A model generated the notes under the pieces. That model was given only the letters and a program-made list of their open reading frames with translations, was not told the DNA's origin and ran no database searches. This document shows positions 15,394 through 24,405 of a DNA stretch of 64,000 nt, one piece after another. The stretch's first letter is position 1. Each line of letters begins with the position of its first letter. This DNA comes from Pseudomonadota bacterium (GTDB lineage Bacteria; Pseudomonadota; Alphaproteobacteria; Dongiales; Dongiaceae): the NCBI GenBank assembly GCA_016183985.1, contig JACPDN010000006.1, positions 1,550,001 through 1,614,000 of the forward strand. Reading direction: 5' to 3'. A program made the translations under genes and the position numbers.

Positions 15394-16395
15394 CTAGCGT
15401 TTGCGCACGGATTCGCGGATCACCAGTTCGGCGTCGAGCATGATCTGTTCGCGCGGGGTTTCTTCTTCCTCGAAGAAGCGCTTGCGGATGAGGCGCAGGG
15501 CGTGTTGCGCGAATACGCCGACCGGCTGGCGTGCCACGGTGAGACCGGGACGGAAGGCCCCGGCCCAGGGAAAATCGTCGATGCTGGCTACGGAAATATC
15601 ATCCGGCACCTTGAGGTGCCGGTCGTGGAGGGCGCGCATCACGCCGATCAGCATGTTGTTGTTGGCAACGAAGATGGCACTGGGGCGCCGCGGCAGATCG
15701 AGCAGGGCATTGGCTTGCTGATAGCCGCCGCTTTCGCGGAAATCGCCATGGCGGATGAAATCGTCGGGTGGAACGATATCCTCGTTGCGCAACGCGCGCA
15801 TGAAACCGTCGAGGCGCTGGTCGCTGGTGTGATTGCCTTCCGGCCCGGCGATGATCGCAATCTTGGTATGGCCCAGGCCCATGATGTGGTGCGTGATGGC
15901 AAGGCCGGCGCCGACATTGTCGAGCTCGATCGTGTCGAAGGGCGTGTCCTCCCAGGCATTGTCGACGACGACCAGGGGAATGTTCTCCGGCCATTCGTCG
16001 AAGCGATAGTCGCGCCGCGTGCCGGCGGGGCACAGCACGACGCCGTCGACGCGTTGCTGGCGCATCAAATCCAGCATCTTGCGCTCAGTTGCCACGTCAT
16101 AGCCGCTGTCGCCCAGGATCGTCGCATAGCCATAGCTCTTGGCCATCAGCTCCACTTCGCGCACAAATTCGGTGAAGAAGGGGTTGCTGATATCGGGAAT
16201 GACCAGGCCGAGGAGATCCGTGCTGCCGGTCTTCAATGACCGCGCCACGCCGTCGGGCTGGTAGCCCAAAGTGGCAATGGCATCGGCGATACGCGCCTTG
16301 AGTTCGGCACTGACGAAACGTCGCCCTGAAAGACAGGCCGAGACCGTCGCCACGGAAACGCCGGCCTCTTCGGCCACATCGCGCATCGTCGTCAT
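15394..16395 (-). CDS. LacI-family transcriptional repressor
   Basis: A 333-residue repressor. The N-terminal helix-turn-helix MRDVAEEAGVSVATVSACLSGR and hinge helix LGYQPDGVARSLKTG are complete, followed by a periplasmic-binding-protein-like effector domain with IPDISNPFFTEFVREVE and VDGVVLCPAGT. The effector is probably a sugar or related polyol, but cannot be read. Start 16395 is seven bases after the PhyH stop; a frame extension to 16458 would overlap PhyH without a family match. The 40-bp palindrome at 17315-17354, upstream of the operon, is its probable operator, implying autoregulation. Confidence 0.93.
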   Translation of the reverse strand: MTTMRDVAEEAGVSVATVSACLSGRRFVSAELKARIADAIATLGYQPDGVARSLKTGSTDLLGLVIPDISNPFFTEFVREVELMAKSYGYATILGDSGYDVATERKMLDLMRQQRVDGVVLCPAGTRRDYRFDEWPENIPLVVVDNAWEDTPFDTIELDNVGAGLAITHHIMGLGHTKIAIIAGPEGNHTSDQRLDGFMRALRNEDIVPPDDFIRHGDFRESGGYQQANALLDLPRRPSAIFVANNNMLIGVMRALHDRHLKVPDDISVASIDDFPWAGAFRPGLTVARQPVGVFAQHALRLIRKRFFEEEETPREQIMLDAELVIRESVRKR

Positions 16396-16402
16396 GTCGG
16401 GA

Positions 16403-17281
16403 TCAGGCCCACCAATCCTTCGAAGCGCCCGGCGCCCGCGCTGATTGAGTGATGGCACCGGGCGCCATCGGTTCGATGTCCAGGAGATAGCGATGCACGT
16501 CGCTCATCCGTTCATAGGTCGCAGGCAACAGATGCTCGCGCTGCACCAGCTGCTGCGGCAGGTCGCGGCGCGTATAGGTGAGATGCAGCACGCGCCGGCG
16601 CGCGCCATCGTTGTTGCGCGTGCCCGAATGCCAGATCGACGAATTGCAGATGATCACCGATCCCGCCGGCGCCGTCACCAGCACCTCGCCGGGATAGGGT
16701 GCGCCGGCATCCTGCGGCACGCGCGCTTGGTCAGCGGCGCTCAAGGGTTGCGGCTGCCAGTCGAAGCGGTTGACGATCGAGCAATTGTAGGGCGCCCAGT
16801 GATGCGAGCCTGGGACCACGCGGGTGGGGCCGTTCTCCAGCGTCATGTCGTCGAAGCAGATGATGGCGTTCAAGACCCACCAATCGCCGTCGAAATGCTT
16901 GGGCACGTCGACATGGAGATCCTGCTGGCCCTTGCCCTTCAGGGGTTCGCGCAAGTTCGCCCCATGCACCTTGATCTCGCCGAGGAGATAGGCGGCCGAT
17001 GCCAGCACCGGCTTGATCTCGAGGCAGCGGTCGAAGGCCTTTGATTTGTTGAAGATATTCGAGACGCGGGGGGCGCCGGGTTCGATATGAACCTCGTGCC
17101 CGCCCTGCTCGCCCTCGATGTTCGAGAGCTTGTCGAAGGCCTCCGCCATCTCGCGGCATGTAGCGGGAGTGAACATGTTGGTGCGCAGGTAAAATCCCTG
17201 CTCGTCGAGCTGCCGGCGTTCCGAATCCGTGAAATCCGCCCCGGTCACGCCGAGGGTGTGGAGGGCCCTTTTGGTGTACAT
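16403..17281 (-). CDS. Phytanoyl-CoA dioxygenase (PhyH) family protein
   Basis: A 292-residue Fe(II)/2-oxoglutarate-dependent oxygenase. The metal ligands are visible as His123-x-Asp125 in DLHVDVPKHF and His218 in SSIWHSGTRNN, with Arg residues shortly after for the 2-oxoglutarate carboxylate. RVVPGSHHW is the typical core strand. The family hydroxylates diverse small molecules. Together with an SDR and a LacI repressor it probably opens a degradation route, hydroxylation followed by oxidation; the substrate is unknown. Start 17281 has GGAGAG 9 bases upstream. First gene of the operon; the triple operator begins 34 bases upstream. Confidence 0.9.
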   Translation of the reverse strand: MYTKRALHTLGVTGADFTDSERRQLDEQGFYLRTNMFTPATCREMAEAFDKLSNIEGEQGGHEVHIEPGAPRVSNIFNKSKAFDRCLEIKPVLASAAYLLGEIKVHGANLREPLKGKGQQDLHVDVPKHFDGDWWVLNAIICFDDMTLENGPTRVVPGSHHWAPYNCSIVNRFDWQPQPLSAADQARVPQDAGAPYPGEVLVTAPAGSVIICNSSIWHSGTRNNDGARRRVLHLTYTRRDLPQQLVQREHLLPATYERMSDVHRYLLDIEPMAPGAITQSARAPGASKDWWA

Positions 17282-17314
17282 CCCATGTCTCTCCAGAAAT
17301 GGCTGATTTCCGCC

Positions 17315-17354
17315 AGCTAAACGTTTAGCTAATCGATTAGCTAAACGTTTAGCT
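17315..17354. promoter_or_regulatory. Triple overlapping LacI-type operator (perfect 40-bp palindrome)
   Basis: Three perfect 16-bp palindromes overlap by four bases: AGCTAAACGTTTAGCT (17315-17330), AGCTAATCGATTAGCT (17327-17342) and AGCTAAACGTTTAGCT (17339-17354). Each has a central CG, as LacI-family operators do, and centres are 12 bp apart. The full 40 bases are also a perfect palindrome. It lies 34-73 bases upstream of the PhyH start. A related GTTAGCTAAC sits at 17385-17394. Confidence 0.85.
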
Positions 17355-17510
17355 GGCCCTTTCCGACCTGGCAAATCACATCTGGTTAGCTAACAGCTTG
17401 CAGGCTCTGCAGAGTGCCCCGCGGCTTTGGTATGACGAATTAACTTTTCCGATTTTGCTGCATGTGCGAAATCTATGTTCTGATCCAGCCGCCGAGATGC
17501 CCGACCCGCC

Positions 17511-18740
17511 ATGGCCCTGCCGCGCTCCATCCTTGCCCTTTCCGCCGGCTGCTTCGGCATCGGCACGACCGAATTCGTGGTAATGGGGCTGCTGCCCGAC
17601 GTCGCCCGCGATCTTCAGGTCGACATTCCGCAAGCGGGGCTGCTGGTCACCGGCTATGCGGTGGGCGTCATCATCGGCGCCCCGATCCTTGCCATCCTCA
17701 CCGCGAATTTGCCCCGGAAGGGTGCCCTCCTGGGCCTCATGGGCATCTTCATGCTGGGGAATCTTTTTTGCGCTGTCGCCCCCACTTACGAGTTGATGAT
17801 GGCGGCCCGAATCTTCACTGCCTTTGCACATGCGGCCTTCATGGGGATCGGCGCGGTGGTGGCGGCGGATCTGGCCCCCAAACACCAGCGCGCGCAGGCG
17901 ATGGCACTCACCATGGCGGGCCTCACCGTCGCCAATGTGCTGGGCGTTCCCGGTGGCACGGCTTTCGGCCAGGCCTTCGGCTGGCGCTTCACTTTCGTCG
18001 CCGTCGCCGTCATCGGCGGCATCGCGGCGATCGCGGTGGCGTTGATGGTCCCCCGCCTTCCCGTCGCCCGCAAGGCGCATTCGATGATCGGCGAGTTCCG
18101 CATCTTGAAGCGCCCGCAAGTCGTGATCGGCATGGGCATGAGCGCGCTTTCCGCTGCCGCCATGTTCTCGGTCTACACCTATATCCGTCCGCTCCTCACC
18201 GATGTCACCGGCATCGCCGCCACCTCGGTTACATATGTGCTGGTGGTGTTCGGCCTTGGCCTCACTTTCGGCAACCTCGTCGGCGGGCGCCTTGCAGATT
18301 GGAAGCTGATGCCCTCGCTGATAGCGCTCTTCTTCGGCATCGCCGGATTGCTGGCGCTCTTCACGATCACCGTCTCGACCCCCGCCACAGCGATCGCGAC
18401 GCTGATCGTCTGGGGCATCGCCGGTTTCGCGGTGGTGGCGCCCTTGCAGATGCATGTGGTGGTCGAGGCGAAGGGTGCCCCTAATCTCGTCTCGGTCTTG
18501 AACCATGCCGGCTTCAACATCGGCTGCGCCTCGGGCGCCTTTCTCGGCGGTATCCCGATTGCGCAAGGCTGGGGCTACCACAACGTGCCCTGGGTCGGCG
18601 CGGCACTTGCCTTCGCGGCCGCCTTGGTCGGCATTTTCTCGATCTGGCTCGCCAAGCGCCAGAGCATTGCCGAGCCTGAAGAATACGAGCCGGAAGCCGC
18701 TACAGAAACTGAAGCGCCTGCCGATAAGCTCGCGGCCTGA
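17511..18740 (+). CDS. MFS transporter (arabinose-efflux/DHA1 type)
   Basis: A 409-residue transporter with twelve predicted helices. The opening LSAGCFGIGTTEFVVMGLLPDVARDL is characteristic of the AraJ/sugar-efflux branch, and GVPGGTAFGQAFGWR matches the antiporter motif C region on helix 5. The C-terminal tail is acidic (EPEEYEPEAATETEAPA). It is probably a proton antiporter exporting a sugar derivative or drug. It is divergent from the PhyH-LacI-SDR operon, and its start lies 157 bases from the triple operator, so the LacI protein may control it too. The ribosome site is weak at 17511. Confidence 0.88.
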   Translation: MALPRSILALSAGCFGIGTTEFVVMGLLPDVARDLQVDIPQAGLLVTGYAVGVIIGAPILAILTANLPRKGALLGLMGIFMLGNLFCAVAPTYELMMAARIFTAFAHAAFMGIGAVVAADLAPKHQRAQAMALTMAGLTVANVLGVPGGTAFGQAFGWRFTFVAVAVIGGIAAIAVALMVPRLPVARKAHSMIGEFRILKRPQVVIGMGMSALSAAAMFSVYTYIRPLLTDVTGIAATSVTYVLVVFGLGLTFGNLVGGRLADWKLMPSLIALFFGIAGLLALFTITVSTPATAIATLIVWGIAGFAVVAPLQMHVVVEAKGAPNLVSVLNHAGFNIGCASGAFLGGIPIAQGWGYHNVPWVGAALAFAAALVGIFSIWLAKRQSIAEPEEYEPEAATETEAPADKLAA

Positions 18741-18914
18741 ATACCGCACGCGGATTCACCAATCCGCCGCCATCGACATACCCCCATCTGATTCTGCACC
18801 AGCGCTGGCGATGCCGGATGACTGTCGCCTTCGCTTGCGCCTAAGCTCTCAAGCCTCGGGGGACGGTAACGGCTGACCACGCATCTTTCACCAACGATGC
18901 CAAGGAGACATCCG

Positions 18915-19880
18915 ATGCCCAAGCGCAGAGCTGTGAAGCCCAAGATCGATGCCCGCGTGAAGAAAGCAGTCACACGCAATGCTGTCCGCGAGGTTCGCGA
19001 AGCCAGCGCGAACGCCGCACTCACCGTCACCACCGATCAGAGCGTCCATCGCAAAGCCGTCGCCGCCGCCATCACCACGCATTTAAGCGGCATCGCGCCC
19101 TTGCGGCGGGAGATCGCGGCCCTGCAGGTGCGGCAAGCCACCAAAAGCGCCGCTGCCGAAGCAAAACGTGCAAAGCTCGCTATCAAGACGAGTCGCGGCC
19201 GCAAGGCAGCCCTTGCCGCCATCACCCGCCAGCGCGTCGCCGCCTTCGAGGCCTTGGCGGCGGTCGATGTGCCGAACGCACCGCGCTATCTGGTCAACAC
19301 GCCCTTCGAGATCGCCGGCAGCGGGCTTAATCTGTCATCCTTTGCCGCCGTGCCGTCGAACAGCTGGGCGAAATTCCGCATGGAGAAGAAGAACACGTCG
19401 CAGCGGCGCTATGGCTCGGTGGTGTTCAAATTCATCTGGCAGAATGCCGGCGACAAATATGCCGTCATCAATGTCCACGGCTATCTGATCCTGCATGGGC
19501 ATTGTTATGTCTGGAGCGATGGCGGCATCTTCGGCGGCGATCGCACGGCCGGCATCACGATCAAGCCGACGCTGACGGTGAACGATTGGACCAACGAGCC
19601 CTATCTGCAGCTTGCCCGCACCGATACCACGGCGCTTGAGATCCGAACGGATACGGGAACGGTATGGGACGATGCCGCCGAGGACATGGCCGACATCTTC
19701 CGCGGCTACGACCTGTCGCAGGAACTGATCCTGGTACCGCCACGCACATCGGTCGGTCTCGTCATGTCGGCGGAGCTGCAATATTACGCCGGGCAGAACA
19801 GCGGCATCGTGCAGGCCAATTTCGCCGATGGTGCCTTCATGGTCGGCAGCCCGGCCGTGCTGGTGACGCTGGTGAGCTAG
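18915..19880 (+). CDS. Orphan protein with a basic helical N-terminus and beta-rich C-terminus
   Basis: A 321-residue protein of no family I recognise. Residues 1-115 are rich in Ala, Lys and Arg (MPKRRAVKPKIDARVKKAV..., then repeated AKRAK/RGRKAA) and should form charged helices. Residues 125-321 are rich in aromatic and beta-forming residues (KFRMEKKNTSQRRYGSVVFK, VINVHGYLILHGHCYVWSDG, ELQYYAGQNSGIVQANF). No signal peptide or catalytic motif. It has an excellent AAGGAG 7 bases before ATG 18915. Neighbours (MFS upstream, hydrolase downstream) give no clue. It may be an effector-like, DNA-associated or structural protein; unknown. Confidence 0.78.
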   Translation: MPKRRAVKPKIDARVKKAVTRNAVREVREASANAALTVTTDQSVHRKAVAAAITTHLSGIAPLRREIAALQVRQATKSAAAEAKRAKLAIKTSRGRKAALAAITRQRVAAFEALAAVDVPNAPRYLVNTPFEIAGSGLNLSSFAAVPSNSWAKFRMEKKNTSQRRYGSVVFKFIWQNAGDKYAVINVHGYLILHGHCYVWSDGGIFGGDRTAGITIKPTLTVNDWTNEPYLQLARTDTTALEIRTDTGTVWDDAAEDMADIFRGYDLSQELILVPPRTSVGLVMSAELQYYAGQNSGIVQANFADGAFMVGSPAVLVTLVS

Positions 19881-19973
19881 CGGCACGGCAAAAACGACAT
19901 TTCCCCGTCGCACTGCCACATCTAGAATAGTGCTCAGTCGGTCCAATCATCCATGGCTTGAGGAAATACCCAG

Positions 19974-20696
19974 ATGCTGAGTGAGATCGTGACGTATCAG
20001 GGCAGCGGGCTCACCTTGAAAAGCGAGCTCTTCCTGCCGGCGGGTGGTGCGCCCAAGAAAGCGGCCGTGCTGGTATTCCCGGAGGCTTTCGGCCTCAATG
20101 ACAATGCGCGGGAGAAGGCTGAGCGTCTTGCCGCGCTGAGCTATGTGGCGATGGCCTGCGACATTCACGGGCAGGGCGAGCTCATCGACGATCTCAGCCA
20201 AGCGCTCGCGCGGCTGCAGCCGCTCTATGACAGTGCCGAGCATATGCGCGGTGTGGGTCTCGGCGCCTTGCAGGCCTTGGCGGCGCGTCCGGAAGTCGAT
20301 CCGGCGCGCATTGCCGCCATCGGCTTCTGCTTCGGCGGCACCATGTCACTGGAACTGGCGCGCGGCGGGGCGGCGATCAAGGCAGCAATCGGCTTCCACA
20401 GCGGGTTGAAGACCAAGGCACCGGCCAAGCCCGGCGCCGTCAAGGCCCGCGTGCTGGCCCTCATCGGCGCTGACGATCCCTTCATCCCGCAGGGCGACCG
20501 TAGCAATTTCGAAGCCGAGATGCGGGCATCCGGTGCCGATTGGCAGATCCATTATTATGGCAAGACTGTCCACAGTTTCACCAGCCGCGATGCCGCCAGG
20601 CGCCAGATGCCGGAAGCGATCCGCTATGATGCGGCTGCCGATGCCCGCTCTTGGGGCTCGATGCTGGCGCTGTTCGATGAGGCGTTGAAGGGATAA
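19974..20696 (+). CDS. Dienelactone hydrolase family protein
   Basis: A 240-residue alpha/beta-hydrolase of the dienelactone hydrolase family. The triad is Cys119 in GFCFGGTMS, Asp168 in IGADDPF and His200 in GKTVHSFT; the Cys nucleophile distinguishes it from ordinary esterases. FPEAFGLNDNAREKAERLA is the typical N-terminal motif. The family opens dienelactones in aromatic degradation but also acts on other lactones or esters. GAGGAA lies 9 bases before ATG 19974. It stands alone, convergent with the SDR at 20783-21637. Confidence 0.92.
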   Translation: MLSEIVTYQGSGLTLKSELFLPAGGAPKKAAVLVFPEAFGLNDNAREKAERLAALSYVAMACDIHGQGELIDDLSQALARLQPLYDSAEHMRGVGLGALQALAARPEVDPARIAAIGFCFGGTMSLELARGGAAIKAAIGFHSGLKTKAPAKPGAVKARVLALIGADDPFIPQGDRSNFEAEMRASGADWQIHYYGKTVHSFTSRDAARRQMPEAIRYDAAADARSWGSMLALFDEALKG

Positions 20697-20782
20697 GACG
20701 GGTCGTGGGTGGTTCGTTTGCCGTCGCCGGCAGCGATAGACCTCTCGCCCTTCAACTCCGTCCTGCCCAGCCCTCCTGGCTG

Positions 20783-21637
20783 TCACCCCTTTGCCTTTGC
20801 AAACGCTGCAAACGCCGCACCGTAATCGGCGTGCCAGCGAGAGAGTGGCGGGCGATTTTCGACGATGTCGCCGGCGGCCCAGAGGATGCGGCGTTCATCC
20901 AGCGCGCGGGGCACATCGTTATCGGGGCAGAGGATGTAGAAATCGCCGGCGGCGAGGCGCGTCAGCATGAACTCGGCCGTCTGGTCGGCGGTCCAGGCGC
21001 CGGCCGGTTTTTCGGTGCGGCCTTGCGCGGCGAGCTCGGTGAAGACGAAGCCAGGAATGAGCAGGTGTGCCGAGAGACGGCAGCCCGGCGTGTTGCGCAA
21101 TTGATGTTGCAGGCTTTCCGTCACTACTTTCACCCCGGCTTTCGAGGTGTTGTAGGCGGGATCGCCCGGCGGCGTGGTGATGCCCTGCTTCGAGCCGGTA
21201 TTGATGATGAGGCCGGGGCGGCCCCTTGCGATCATGTTCGGCACGAAGGCCTGCACGCCGTGAATGACACCCCAGAGATTGACGCCGAGCACGCGCGCCC
21301 AATTGTCGGCGCCTTCGAGGATCGTGCTGCCGGGCTGGATGCCGGCATTGTTGACGAGTACATCCGTGCCGCCGAAGGCGTCTTTCACGCGGGCCTCGAG
21401 GCGCTGCACTTCAACAAGTTGCGAGACGTCGGTTTCGACGCCGAGGACAGCCGCAATACCTTGCGGCGATTCGGCGGCGATGGCCGCGACGGCCCGCGCC
21501 AATCTATCGGCGCCGAGATCGGCGATGACGACACGCGGGCCAAGGCGGGCAAAGCTCTTGGCGATGGCAAGGCCGATGCCGGCAGCACCCCCGGTGATGA
21601 CGGCCACGGAATCCTTGGTGAGGGCCGGGTGAGTCAT
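20783..21637 (-). CDS. Short-chain dehydrogenase downstream of the acetolactate-synthase-like gene
   Basis: A 284-residue SDR: TGGAAGIG near residue 15, NNAG, TGSKQGITTPPGDPAYNTSKAGV with Tyr/Lys, and an unusually long C-terminal part (FYILCPDNDVPRALDERRILWAAGDI...) that is shared by a subgroup of about 280-residue SDRs. The Asp after strand 2 (VVIADLG) suggests NAD preference. ATG 21637 has AAGGAA about 11 bases upstream. A GTG at 21667 overlapping the previous stop (GTGA) is an alternative that adds ten residues. It is cotranscribed with the ThDP enzyme at 21664-23307 and may reduce or oxidise an acyloin-type product. Confidence 0.88.
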   Translation of the reverse strand: MTHPALTKDSVAVITGGAAGIGLAIAKSFARLGPRVVIADLGADRLARAVAAIAAESPQGIAAVLGVETDVSQLVEVQRLEARVKDAFGGTDVLVNNAGIQPGSTILEGADNWARVLGVNLWGVIHGVQAFVPNMIARGRPGLIINTGSKQGITTPPGDPAYNTSKAGVKVVTESLQHQLRNTPGCRLSAHLLIPGFVFTELAAQGRTEKPAGAWTADQTAEFMLTRLAAGDFYILCPDNDVPRALDERRILWAAGDIVENRPPLSRWHADYGAAFAAFAKAKG

Positions 21638-21663
21638 GGTTTCAGATTCCTTTGTCCAGGCCG

Positions 21664-23307
21664 TCACGCCAGCGCGGCCGGTACATGATTGGCGAGCTCC
21701 TCGACCAGCACGCGGGTGTTTTCGCTATAATCGATGGGCACCGTGATTAGATGCACGCCGCCGGAATTGAAGGCGGCTTCGAGCGTCGGGGCGAAGTCGG
21801 CGATGGCTTTTACGCGGTGGCCGGTGGCACCGTAGCTTTCGGCGTATTTGACGAATTCCGGATTGCCGAAGGTCATGCCGAAATCGGGGAAGTCGTCGAC
21901 CGCCTGTTTCCAGCGGATCATGCCATAGGCGCCGTCTTCGAGGATGAGGACGACGAGGTTGAGCTTGAGCCTGACCGCCGTTTCCATCTCCTGGCTGTTC
22001 ATCATGAAGCCGCCATCACCGCACACGGCGAGCACGCGGCGTTTGGGATAGAGAATCGCCGCCATCATCGCCGATGGGAGCCCCGCCCCCATGGTGGCAA
22101 GTGCATTGTCGAGCAGCAGCGTGTTGGCCATCTGCGTGCGGTAATTGCGCGCGAACCAGATTTTATACATGCCATTGTCGAGCGCCACGATGCCGTCCGC
22201 GGGGATCACCTGGCGGATGTCGTGGACGATGCGCTGCGGCGTGAAGCGGTCTTCGGTGGCACGGTCGGCAAGGCGGGCGAGGATGGTCTGGCGCAAGGGC
22301 AGAAGCGCGCCGGCCTGCGGCAGCTTGCCCTCCAGCCGGTCAGCGAGGAGCCGCAGGCTGGGGCCGATATCGCCCACCACTTCGGCCTGCGGGAAATAGA
22401 CCTGCTCGACCGTTGCCGGCTGATAGCCGATATGAATCACCTGCGGCCCCTGCGGCCCCATGATGAAGGGCGGCTTTTCAATCGTGTCATGGCCGATGGT
22501 GATGATGAGGTCGGCGCGGTCGATGGCGTCATGCACATAGTCGCGTTCGGAGAGGGCCGCCGTGCCCATGTAAAGCTCTGTCCCGCCGGGTACCGTGCCC
22601 TTCCCCATCTGCGTCGTGAAGAAGGGGATGCGCGTGCGGATGACGAATTGCGCAAGATCCGATGTGGCACGCGGGCGCGAGGCGGCAGCACCCAGCATGA
22701 CCAGCGGGCGCTTCGACGCCAGCACCATGGCGGCGGCACGGTCGAGGGCATCATTGCCGGCCACGGGAAATTCCAGGGCATGGGGCGGGATGAGGGCTGC
22801 ACTTTCCGCCATCTCCGCCGCGACGTCTTCGGGGAGTTCGAGATGGACCGGGCCAGGGCGTTCTTCCTGCGCCACGCGGAAGGCTTCGCGCACCGTGGTG
22901 GGGATCATGCGGGCCGAGACGATCTGACGGGTGAGCTTGGTCAAAGGCCGCATCGCCGCCACCACATCGACGATCTGGAAACGGGCCTGGCGCGAGGATT
23001 TGACGCCCTTCTGGCCGGTGATGAGGACGAGCGGCATGCCGCCCAGAAGCGCATAGGCGGCAGCGGTGGTGAAATTGAGGGCGCCTGGGCCGAGCGTTGC
23101 GATACAGACGCCGGGCTTCCCGGTCAGGCGCCCATAGGTCGCCGCCATGAAGGCCGCCGCCTGTTCGTGGCGCGTGAGGATCAGCTGGATCTTGGACTTA
23201 CGGAGCGATTCCACGACGTCGAGATTTTCTTCGCCCGGCACGCCGAAGATGCGATCGACGCCCTCATTCTCCAGCGCCGCCACCAGCAGATCAGAACCCT
23301 TGCTCAT
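21664..23307 (-). CDS. Acetolactate synthase large-subunit-like ThDP enzyme
   Basis: A 547-residue ThDP-dependent enzyme of the acetohydroxyacid synthase superfamily. The catalytic Glu is in LTRHEQAAAFMA, and TLGPGALNFTTA and LITGQK are typical. The metal/ThDP motif begins CGDGGFMMN, but the Asn that usually stands 25 residues after GDG is Glu (LILEDGAYG). No small regulatory subunit gene is adjacent, so it is probably a catabolic or specialised acyloin or decarboxylase enzyme rather than the biosynthetic IlvB. Start 23307 has GGGAG 9 bases upstream. It heads a two-gene unit with the SDR. Confidence 0.87.
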   Translation of the reverse strand: MSKGSDLLVAALENEGVDRIFGVPGEENLDVVESLRKSKIQLILTRHEQAAAFMAATYGRLTGKPGVCIATLGPGALNFTTAAAYALLGGMPLVLITGQKGVKSSRQARFQIVDVVAAMRPLTKLTRQIVSARMIPTTVREAFRVAQEERPGPVHLELPEDVAAEMAESAALIPPHALEFPVAGNDALDRAAAMVLASKRPLVMLGAAASRPRATSDLAQFVIRTRIPFFTTQMGKGTVPGGTELYMGTAALSERDYVHDAIDRADLIITIGHDTIEKPPFIMGPQGPQVIHIGYQPATVEQVYFPQAEVVGDIGPSLRLLADRLEGKLPQAGALLPLRQTILARLADRATEDRFTPQRIVHDIRQVIPADGIVALDNGMYKIWFARNYRTQMANTLLLDNALATMGAGLPSAMMAAILYPKRRVLAVCGDGGFMMNSQEMETAVRLKLNLVVLILEDGAYGMIRWKQAVDDFPDFGMTFGNPEFVKYAESYGATGHRVKAIADFAPTLEAAFNSGGVHLITVPIDYSENTRVLVEELANHVPAALA

Positions 23308-23420
23308 GCCGTCATGCTCCCTATCTTTCGCAGGGCAGCATCCTAGGGCAAGTCGGTGGGCGGCGGCCATACCGATGACGCGTGCAAGCCATGCCGTGAC
23401 GGGGTGGCAGCGCCGATCTG

Positions 23421-24320
23421 TCAGCGGCGCGGTCGGCCGCGCTGGACGAGGACAATGGCAACACCACCCAATGTCGCAACGGCCGCGAGGATGAGGCGCA
23501 ATGTCAGCGCCTCACCGATGAAAAGGACGCCGCCCAAGGCAGCGATGGCCGGCACCGAAAGCTGCATCGTCGCGGCACGCATGGCGGAGAGATGGGGGAG
23601 GAGTGCATACCAGACAACATAGCCGCAGCCCGAGGCGAGCGCGCCCGAGGCCAAAGCGAGCAGGATGCCCGCCGGTGCCGCATGCGTGGCGCCGGGGGCC
23701 AGCAAAACGGTGGCGAGGCTGACGGCAAGAACGAGCGGTACGGCGAGGAGGAAATTGCGCGCGGTGGCAAAGAGCGGATCGGCGGATCGCCGCCCCAGCA
23801 GCGAATAGAAGCCCCAGGCCAGGCCTGCAATGGTCATCAACAGCGCACCCAACGGATCCGGCGCATGGAGGCCGGGCAGCACCAGATAGACAAGCCCCGC
23901 GAACGCCAGTGAAAGCCCCGCCCAGGAGAGAAGTGAGAACCGCTCGCCACCCAGCAGCGCCACGGCGAACATGGTGAGCTGCACGGCGCCGAAGAGGATC
24001 AGCGCGCCGGTGCCGGCCCCCAGCGACAGATAGGCAAAGGAAAAGCACGCCATGTAGAAAAAGAGCATCAGCGCCGGCTTCGCCGCACCCGATAGCGCCG
24101 CCACACCGCCCGCAACCACCCAGACCCCACGCGCGCGCAGGATGAGTGCCAGCATCATTGCGCCTGAGATCATGCGCAGGCTGGCAAAGCTCGCTGCATC
24201 GATGGTGCCCGCCCCCAGCGCCAGCCGGCACAGCAGCGAATTGGCGGCGAAGGCCAGCATGGCGACGATCGTCAGCAGCACGATGCGCCAGGCCGGCGCA
24301 GGGATGGCTTCGGTGGACAC
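23421..24320 (-). CDS. EamA/DMT-family transporter
   Basis: A 299-residue inner-membrane protein with ten predicted helices arranged as two EamA repeats: first AANSLLCRLALGAGTIDAASFASLR, second GALLMTIAGLAWGFYSLLGRR, ending ALGGVLFIGEALTLRLILAA. The drug/metabolite transporter family exports amino acids, nucleosides or other metabolites; the substrate is unknown. The start is GTG at 24320, the most upstream start compatible with the family. It is on the same strand as the ThDP enzyme, 113 bases upstream, so an operon is possible but not shown. Confidence 0.9.
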   Translation of the reverse strand: MSTEAIPAPAWRIVLLTIVAMLAFAANSLLCRLALGAGTIDAASFASLRMISGAMMLALILRARGVWVVAGGVAALSGAAKPALMLFFYMACFSFAYLSLGAGTGALILFGAVQLTMFAVALLGGERFSLLSWAGLSLAFAGLVYLVLPGLHAPDPLGALLMTIAGLAWGFYSLLGRRSADPLFATARNFLLAVPLVLAVSLATVLLAPGATHAAPAGILLALASGALASGCGYVVWYALLPHLSAMRAATMQLSVPAIAALGGVLFIGEALTLRLILAAVATLGGVAIVLVQRGRPRR

Positions 24321-24405
24321 GTCAGGCGGCCTCAGGCTGAGGGACGGTGGATGCCGCTCAGCCTAGAGCGTTTCATGCTTTGATGGAAACACCTGAACTT
24401 GAAGC

